The notes below the pieces were generated by a model. That model was given only the letters and a program-made list of their open reading frames with translations. It was not told the origin of the DNA and made no database searches. 64,000 nucleotides of DNA from Blautia sp. (GTDB lineage: Bacteria > Bacillota > Clostridia > Lachnospirales > Lachnospiraceae). Both the position numbers and the translations under genes were made by a program. Shown piece after piece: positions 59,962-64,000 of the stretch (position 1 is the first letter of the stretch; every line of letters starts with the position of its first letter). The DNA is taken from assembly GCA_026169535.1 (NCBI GenBank), contig JAPFCU010000013.1, positions 36,587-100,586 of the forward strand, written 5' to 3'.

Positions 59962-61754
59962 AGAAAAAATTTAATCCGGGAGCTGTGTTTTTAGGAAAAT
60001 TCAACAGTATCCAAAGTGTGATCTTTGCTATGGTATCCATGCTTCTTTTGGGAGCCGTAGCAATTGTTACAGTGATCTCTATGAATTATACAAGAACTTC
60101 TGTGTTTGATAATTCGTCGTTATATACACAGACGATCATACAACAGATGAACCAGAACATTGACTCTTATATTGACTACATGGAGAACATTTCCTACCTG
60201 GTATCCAGCAATGAGGATGTTCAGTCATATCTTTTTGGGGATGAACCGGATCCAGAGTCAAGAGTTCGTATCCTGAACCAGTTCAAAACTATTTTGGACA
60301 GCCGCAGCGATATTTTGAATCTGGGAATTATTGGTGAAAATGGAAGAATGCTGATCAATGATGCCCTGAGACTTACGAATCCGGATCTGGATATTCATAC
60401 GCAGCAATGGTATACAAATGCACTTAATGGTTCCGCAAGCTCTTATCTCAGTTCTTCGCATGTACAGCATATCATCAGCGGAGAACGTCCCTGGGTTATT
60501 ACACTCAGCAGAGGAATCCGTAATAAAGCTTCGGAAGTTGGCAATCAAAAAGAAGGTGTGTTTTTTATTGATCTGAACTACAGTGCTATCAGTGAACTGT
60601 GTAATCAGAGTATGGTTGGAAATCAGGGCTATGCGTTTATTCTTGATGCAGAAGGGAATATTGTTTATCATCCGCAGCAGCAGCAGCTTTACAATGAGCT
60701 TCAGACAGAAAATATCAGTCTTATTATGGGAACGGATCAGGATACAGTTCTTTTTGGAAAGGGAAGTTCGGAAAAACTGTATTCTATTTCCAGATCAGGA
60801 AAGACAGGCTGGACAGTAGTCAATTGTGTCCGGGTGGAAGAATTGCTGCGTAAAAGCAACAAAGCCCAAAGTCTTTATGTTCTGGTAGCTATGGGACTGA
60901 TGATCGTAGCATTGTTTTTTTCCCGATTTATTTCCAGAAGCATTACACAGCCTATCCAGCAGCTGTGTGATTCAATGGAAAGAGTGCAGGAGGGTGATTT
61001 CAGTGTTTCAGATATTGTGGTGGAATCTCAAAATGAGATAGGAAGTCTGACAAAATCGTTTAATGTGATGACGCATAGGATCCAGGACCTGATGGAGCAG
61101 AATATCCGGGAACAGGAGGCAAAAAGAAAAAGTGAACTGAAAGCACTTCAGTCACAGATCAATCCTCATTTTCTTTATAATACGCTGGATTCTATTATAT
61201 GGATGGCAGAAGGGAAAAAGAACGAAGAAGTCGTTCTTATGACTGCTTCTCTTGCGAGACTTCTCAGACAGAGCATCAGCAATGAAGACGAAGTGGTTTC
61301 CATTGGCCAGGAAGTAGAATATGCACGAGGCTATCTTACAATTCAGAAAATGCGCTATAAAGATAAAATGGAATTTCAGATTGAAGTAGATCCTTCTATA
61401 TTACACATACCATTGATCAAACTGGTTCTCCAGCCTGTAATTGAGAATGCTATTTATCACGGACTGAAATATAAGGAAAGCAAAGGCCTGCTTCTGGTTA
61501 AAGGGTTTATGAAAAACGATAACGCCGTACTGCAGGTAATAGATAATGGAGTAGGAATGGACGAGGAGACGCTTGCTCACATTTACGAAAGACATAAAGT
61601 GAATTACCAGTCCAATGGAGTCGGGGTTTATAATGTACAGAAACGTCTCCAGCTCTATTACGGAAATGAATATGGCATTACTTATGAAAGTAAAAAGGGA
61701 GAAGGTACTACGGCTACGATCACGATACCGGGAAGACAGGAGGTAAAGCTGTGA
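59958..61754 (+). CDS. Sensor histidine kinase (YesM type)
   Basis: 598 residues. Membrane helices at about 17-40 and 300-320 enclose an extracellular sensor of about 260 residues (dCACHE type). HAMP follows (RSITQPIQQLCDSMERVQEGDF), and the phospho-accepting His is in QINPHFLYNTLDS (about 402). The ATPase domain has N box VIENAIYHGLK and G box DNGVGMDEE. ATG 59958 overlaps the regulator stop, and the binding-protein gene overlaps its own stop, both by four bases, so the three proteins form a coupled unit. Confidence 0.93.
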   Translation: MKKKFNPGAVFLGKFNSIQSVIFAMVSMLLLGAVAIVTVISMNYTRTSVFDNSSLYTQTIIQQMNQNIDSYIDYMENISYLVSSNEDVQSYLFGDEPDPESRVRILNQFKTILDSRSDILNLGIIGENGRMLINDALRLTNPDLDIHTQQWYTNALNGSASSYLSSSHVQHIISGERPWVITLSRGIRNKASEVGNQKEGVFFIDLNYSAISELCNQSMVGNQGYAFILDAEGNIVYHPQQQQLYNELQTENISLIMGTDQDTVLFGKGSSEKLYSISRSGKTGWTVVNCVRVEELLRKSNKAQSLYVLVAMGLMIVALFFSRFISRSITQPIQQLCDSMERVQEGDFSVSDIVVESQNEIGSLTKSFNVMTHRIQDLMEQNIREQEAKRKSELKALQSQINPHFLYNTLDSIIWMAEGKKNEEVVLMTASLARLLRQSISNEDEVVSIGQEVEYARGYLTIQKMRYKDKMEFQIEVDPSILHIPLIKLVLQPVIENAIYHGLKYKESKGLLLVKGFMKNDNAVLQVIDNGVGMDEETLAHIYERHKVNYQSNGVGVYNVQKRLQLYYGNEYGITYESKKGEGTTATITIPGRQEVKL

Positions 61755-62758
61755 GAAAATACAGAAAATGGATTGCCGCTTTTCTTATTATTTTTATAGC
61801 AAGTGCTGCCGCAGGCATAATCTATTACAGAAATGCCACAGGAGGCGAACGTCGTCTTTCCATGATCTATATTCCGAAGGTGGTTGACGGAACAAATGAT
61901 TTTTGGACATCGCTGATATTGGGAACACAGATGGCTGCAAAAGAATTTAATACAGAGATTGAAATTATGGCTCCGGAAGAAGAAAACGATGTGGAGGGAC
62001 AAAATCGTATTCTTATGGAAGCAATGAAAAAACAACCAGATGCAATACTTATCTCTCCGTCCAGTTTTACAGAATCAGACAGTCTTTTGCAAAAGGCCAG
62101 AGATCAGGGAATACGGATCACATATATTGATTCTTATACAGAACAGGACATACAGGATATTACTGTTGCAACGGATAATGTGGAAGCCGGCAGACAGCTT
62201 GGAAAATTTGCCGCATCTATTTTGGAGCCGGATGACCAGATTGCAGTGGTGGCCCATGTAAAAGGTGTTTCGACAGCAGTGGAAAGAGAACAGGGATTTC
62301 GCGACGGATTGGGAGCGATGGCAGATAATATCGTAGATGTAGTTTACTGTGATTCCAGCTATGATAAATCTTTTGAGCTGACGTCGGAGCTTATGAAAAA
62401 ATATCCGGATCTTAAAATGGTGGCAGGGATGAATGAATATTCTTCTGTAGGTGCTGCCAGGGCAGTCAAAACAGCCGGTGCAGAGGGACAGATCACAGTA
62501 GTAGGAGTAGACAGCTCTCAGGAAGCTGTACAGCTTATGGAAAATGGCGTATTTAAAGGGATCGTGGTTCAGAAAGCTTTTAAAATGGGATATTTGGGTG
62601 TAGAAGAAACTGCCCGTCTTTTGAGAGGACAGAACTACGAGACAGAAATTGATTCAGGATGCCAGCTGGTGACACCGGAAAATATGTATTCTGGTGAAAT
62701 AGAAAAGCTGTTGTTTCCTTTTAATACGTTGAACATACTAAAAAAAGAAGGGAAATAG
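61751..62758 (+). CDS. Membrane-anchored sugar-binding protein, probable sensory partner
   Basis: 335 residues of the RbsB/XylF periplasmic-binding type: MIYIPKVVDGTNDFWTSLILG, then QPDAILISPSSFTESDSLL, YIDSYTEQDI, AGMNEYSSVGAARAVK and VVGVDSSQEAVQLM. The N-terminus (YRKWIAAFLIIFIASAAAGIIYY) is an uncleaved-looking membrane helix with no lipobox Cys. It is encoded with the two-component pair, not with the permease, from which it is cut off by a strong terminator. A sensor role like that of XylFII-LytS or BglT-type accessory proteins is therefore more likely than transport. Start GTG 61751. Confidence 0.85.
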   Translation: MRKYRKWIAAFLIIFIASAAAGIIYYRNATGGERRLSMIYIPKVVDGTNDFWTSLILGTQMAAKEFNTEIEIMAPEEENDVEGQNRILMEAMKKQPDAILISPSSFTESDSLLQKARDQGIRITYIDSYTEQDIQDITVATDNVEAGRQLGKFAASILEPDDQIAVVAHVKGVSTAVEREQGFRDGLGAMADNIVDVVYCDSSYDKSFELTSELMKKYPDLKMVAGMNEYSSVGAARAVKTAGAEGQITVVGVDSSQEAVQLMENGVFKGIVVQKAFKMGYLGVEETARLLRGQNYETEIDSGCQLVTPENMYSGEIEKLLFPFNTLNILKKEGK

Positions 62759-62785
62759 ATAATAACTCGGTAAATCTTACTAAGA

Positions 62786-62831
62786 TAAAAAGGTTAAAAA
62801 TTTACAGTACCGTAAATTTTTAACCTTTTTT
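62786..62831 (+). terminator. Strong terminator between sensor unit and transporter
   Basis: A perfect 19-bp stem: 62786-62804 pairs with 62811-62829 around a 6-base loop, ending in a T run. Strong, and symmetrical enough to act both ways. Confidence 0.93.
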
Positions 62832-62844
62832 TGTAAGATATTCC

Positions 62845-62873
62845 ATTACAATTAACAGGGATTCACGATATTA
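62845..62873 (+). promoter_or_regulatory. Promoter of the ribose-type ABC transporter
   Basis: TTACAA (62845-62850) and TATTAT (62868-62873), 17-base spacer, weak -35. It could need activation by the response regulator at 58342. Confidence 0.5.
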
Positions 62874-62923
62874 TTTATAGAGAAAACACAGAGAGTGTGA
62901 AAAACAGTAGGAGGGTGAAGAAA

Positions 62924-63901
62924 TTGGAAAAGCTGAAACAAAATCCAATCGTGAAAAAGCTCGGCCTGAACAGGATTCTCCTTGTAGGTATCCTGATTCT
63001 CATGTTCGTAGTCTTCAAAGTAGTTCTTGGAGCTAAATTCCCTGTTGGGGACAGTATCAGATCCACTTTGAACTATGTTTATTTCTTGGGCTTTTTATCA
63101 CTGGGCGTTACTTTTGTAATTGCTACCGGAGGAATTGATTTCTCCATCGGACCGGTTATGTTCTGCTGTGCACTGGTTTCTGGTTACTGCATGACAAGCT
63201 ATGGTATTCCTTGTGCAGCTGCTATGGTATTATGTGTACTGATCGGTCTTTGCTTTGGTACTTTTAACGGATGGCTGGTATCTTATATGTCAGTTCCGCC
63301 ATTCATCGTATCTATGGCATCTATGAACATTGCAAAAGGTCTTGCTTCTGTATTTACAAAAACACAGTCTGTAAGCTGGCCTATGAGCAGTGATCCTGTA
63401 AATGGATGGTTCAGAAAAATTGTTTCTGTAAACGGATTCCCGGTAGGAATCGTGATTTTCCTTGCGGTTGCAGTTATCTGCGGTATTGTTCTTTACAGAA
63501 CAAAACCTGGACGTTATATTCTCTGCCTTGGTTCTAACAGTGAAGCAGTTCGTCTTTCTGGTGTCAATACAAGAAAATGGCGTATGCTTGCATACATGAT
63601 CTGCGGAACTCTGGTAGGTATTGCCGCACTGTTCTTTGTAGCTACATATACAACTGTTCAGCCTGGATATGGCGATCAGTATAACAACGAGGCAATTGCA
63701 GGCTGCGTTATGGGTGGTACATCCATGGTTGGTGGACTTGCATCCATCGGCGGTACAGTGATCGGTGTGTTTATTATTTCTCTTCTTCAGCAGGGAATTA
63801 TGGCATTTGGTCTTGGTAAAGGACAGCAGATGATCATCACTGGTATCATCGTTATTGTAGCAGTTTACGCTGACGTTTCTGCAAGACGCAGAAAGAACTG
63901 A
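62924..63901 (+). CDS. Ribose-type sugar ABC transporter, permease
   Basis: 325-residue membrane protein of the RbsC/XylH family (BPD_transp_2). Typical segments are FVIATGGIDFSIGPVMFC, GTFNGWLVSYMSVPPFIVSMASM (in parts), LGSNSEAVRLSGVNTRKWRM and GGTSMVGGLASIGGTVIGV. I choose TTG 62924, twelve bases after AGGAGG; GTG 62897 lies before that ribosome site and GTG 62915 is too close. The order permease then ATPase, with the binding protein beyond the window, differs from the usual ATPase-first order of rbs operons. Confidence 0.92.
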   Translation: MEKLKQNPIVKKLGLNRILLVGILILMFVVFKVVLGAKFPVGDSIRSTLNYVYFLGFLSLGVTFVIATGGIDFSIGPVMFCCALVSGYCMTSYGIPCAAAMVLCVLIGLCFGTFNGWLVSYMSVPPFIVSMASMNIAKGLASVFTKTQSVSWPMSSDPVNGWFRKIVSVNGFPVGIVIFLAVAVICGIVLYRTKPGRYILCLGSNSEAVRLSGVNTRKWRMLAYMICGTLVGIAALFFVATYTTVQPGYGDQYNNEAIAGCVMGGTSMVGGLASIGGTVIGVFIISLLQQGIMAFGLGKGQQMIITGIIVIVAVYADVSARRRKN

Positions 63902-63921
63902 TCGGAAGGGAGGATGTAACA

Positions 63922-64000
63922 ATGGGTGAAGTTATTTTAACTATGAAGGACATTGATAAGTCCTTTCCTGGAGTTCATGCTCTGGATCACGTTAATTTTG
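63922..64000 (+). CDS. Sugar ABC transporter, ATP-binding protein (start only)
   Basis: The first 26 residues, MGEVILTMKDIDKSFPGVHA and onward to DHVNF, are the standard N-terminus of RbsA/MglA-type double ATPases. The Walker A motif lies beyond the window edge. The start ATG follows GGGAGGATG, 21 bases after the permease stop. Confidence 0.88.
   Translation, partial: MGEVILTMKDIDKSFPGVHALDHVNF

Noticed and set aside
1..64000. tRNA or rRNA genes, CRISPR arrays, insertion sequences, prophage
   Set aside because: I found no tRNA T-loop/acceptor patterns, no regularly spaced repeats, no intact transposase and no phage genes; the only mobile-type trace is the Rpn remnant.

Overview
The window looks like chromosome of a gut Lachnospiraceae bacterium (Firmicutes/Clostridia), most reminiscent of Blautia, for example the B. 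obeum group. This rests on the divIC-spoIIE-tilS-hpt-ftsH gene order, the A/G-rich Shine-Dalgarno sites, the Clostridia-type regulators (YesM/YesN pairs, cobalamin and lysine riboswitches) and a fucose-to-propanediol microcompartment locus. The species name is an inference from gene content, not from any search.

Layout. 1-5.5 kb: housekeeping block (divIC end, spoIIE, tilS, hpt, ftsH). 5.8-14.4 kb: GH13 glycosidase, polar amino-acid ABC transporter, purB, purA, a membrane-anchored HAD protein. 14.4-21.7 kb: small metabolic and regulatory genes. They include a cobalamin riboswitch followed by a second, unidentified structured leader in front of a cysteine-rich small protein, the remnant of an Rpn nuclease, a lysine riboswitch in front of an NhaC-family (LysW-like) transporter, and a DUF2325/DUF3793 pair with repeated TTAG-N6-CTAA dyads. 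The three longest non-coding stretches (14390-14693, 15686-16244, 17894-18301) are occupied by terminators, promoters, an inverted repeat and riboswitch leaders.

21.9-41.4 kb: a 19.5-kb same-strand bacterial microcompartment (BMC) locus. It opens with a B12-independent glycyl-radical propanediol/glycerol dehydratase and its activase. Behind a second promoter follow fuculose-1-phosphate aldolase, CoA-acylating aldehyde dehydrogenase, Zn alcohol dehydrogenase, four BMC-H shell proteins, PduL, PduN, PduS, PduT and a DeoR regulator. After the regulator comes a complete B12-dependent module: PduQ, PduCDE, PduGH, PduO. The locus therefore encodes two chemically unrelated enzymes for the same step, 1,2-propanediol to propionaldehyde. 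Fucose isomerase (fucI, with a divergent AraC regulator) lies next to it and fucose mutarotase (fucU) at 51 kb. Together they give fucose -> fuculose -> fuculose-1-P -> lactaldehyde -> propanediol -> propionaldehyde -> propanol plus propionyl-CoA/propionyl-phosphate. No propionate kinase is in the window, and no kinase is unambiguously a fuculokinase.

44.5-50.8 kb: a PflX-like radical SAM protein, a flavoprotein, an esterase-like hydrolase, an SH3 surface protein and a large secreted papain-family protease. 51-64 kb: a sugar or alditol catabolic operon (class II ketose-bisphosphate aldolase, LacI repressor, FGGY kinase, galactitol-1-P-dehydrogenase-like enzyme, PfkB kinase, aldo/keto reductase). 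Its promoter carries one palindromic operator between -35 and -10 and a second just downstream. Next come an overlapping response regulator/histidine kinase/binding-protein sensing unit and the start of a ribose-type ABC transporter that runs off the window end.
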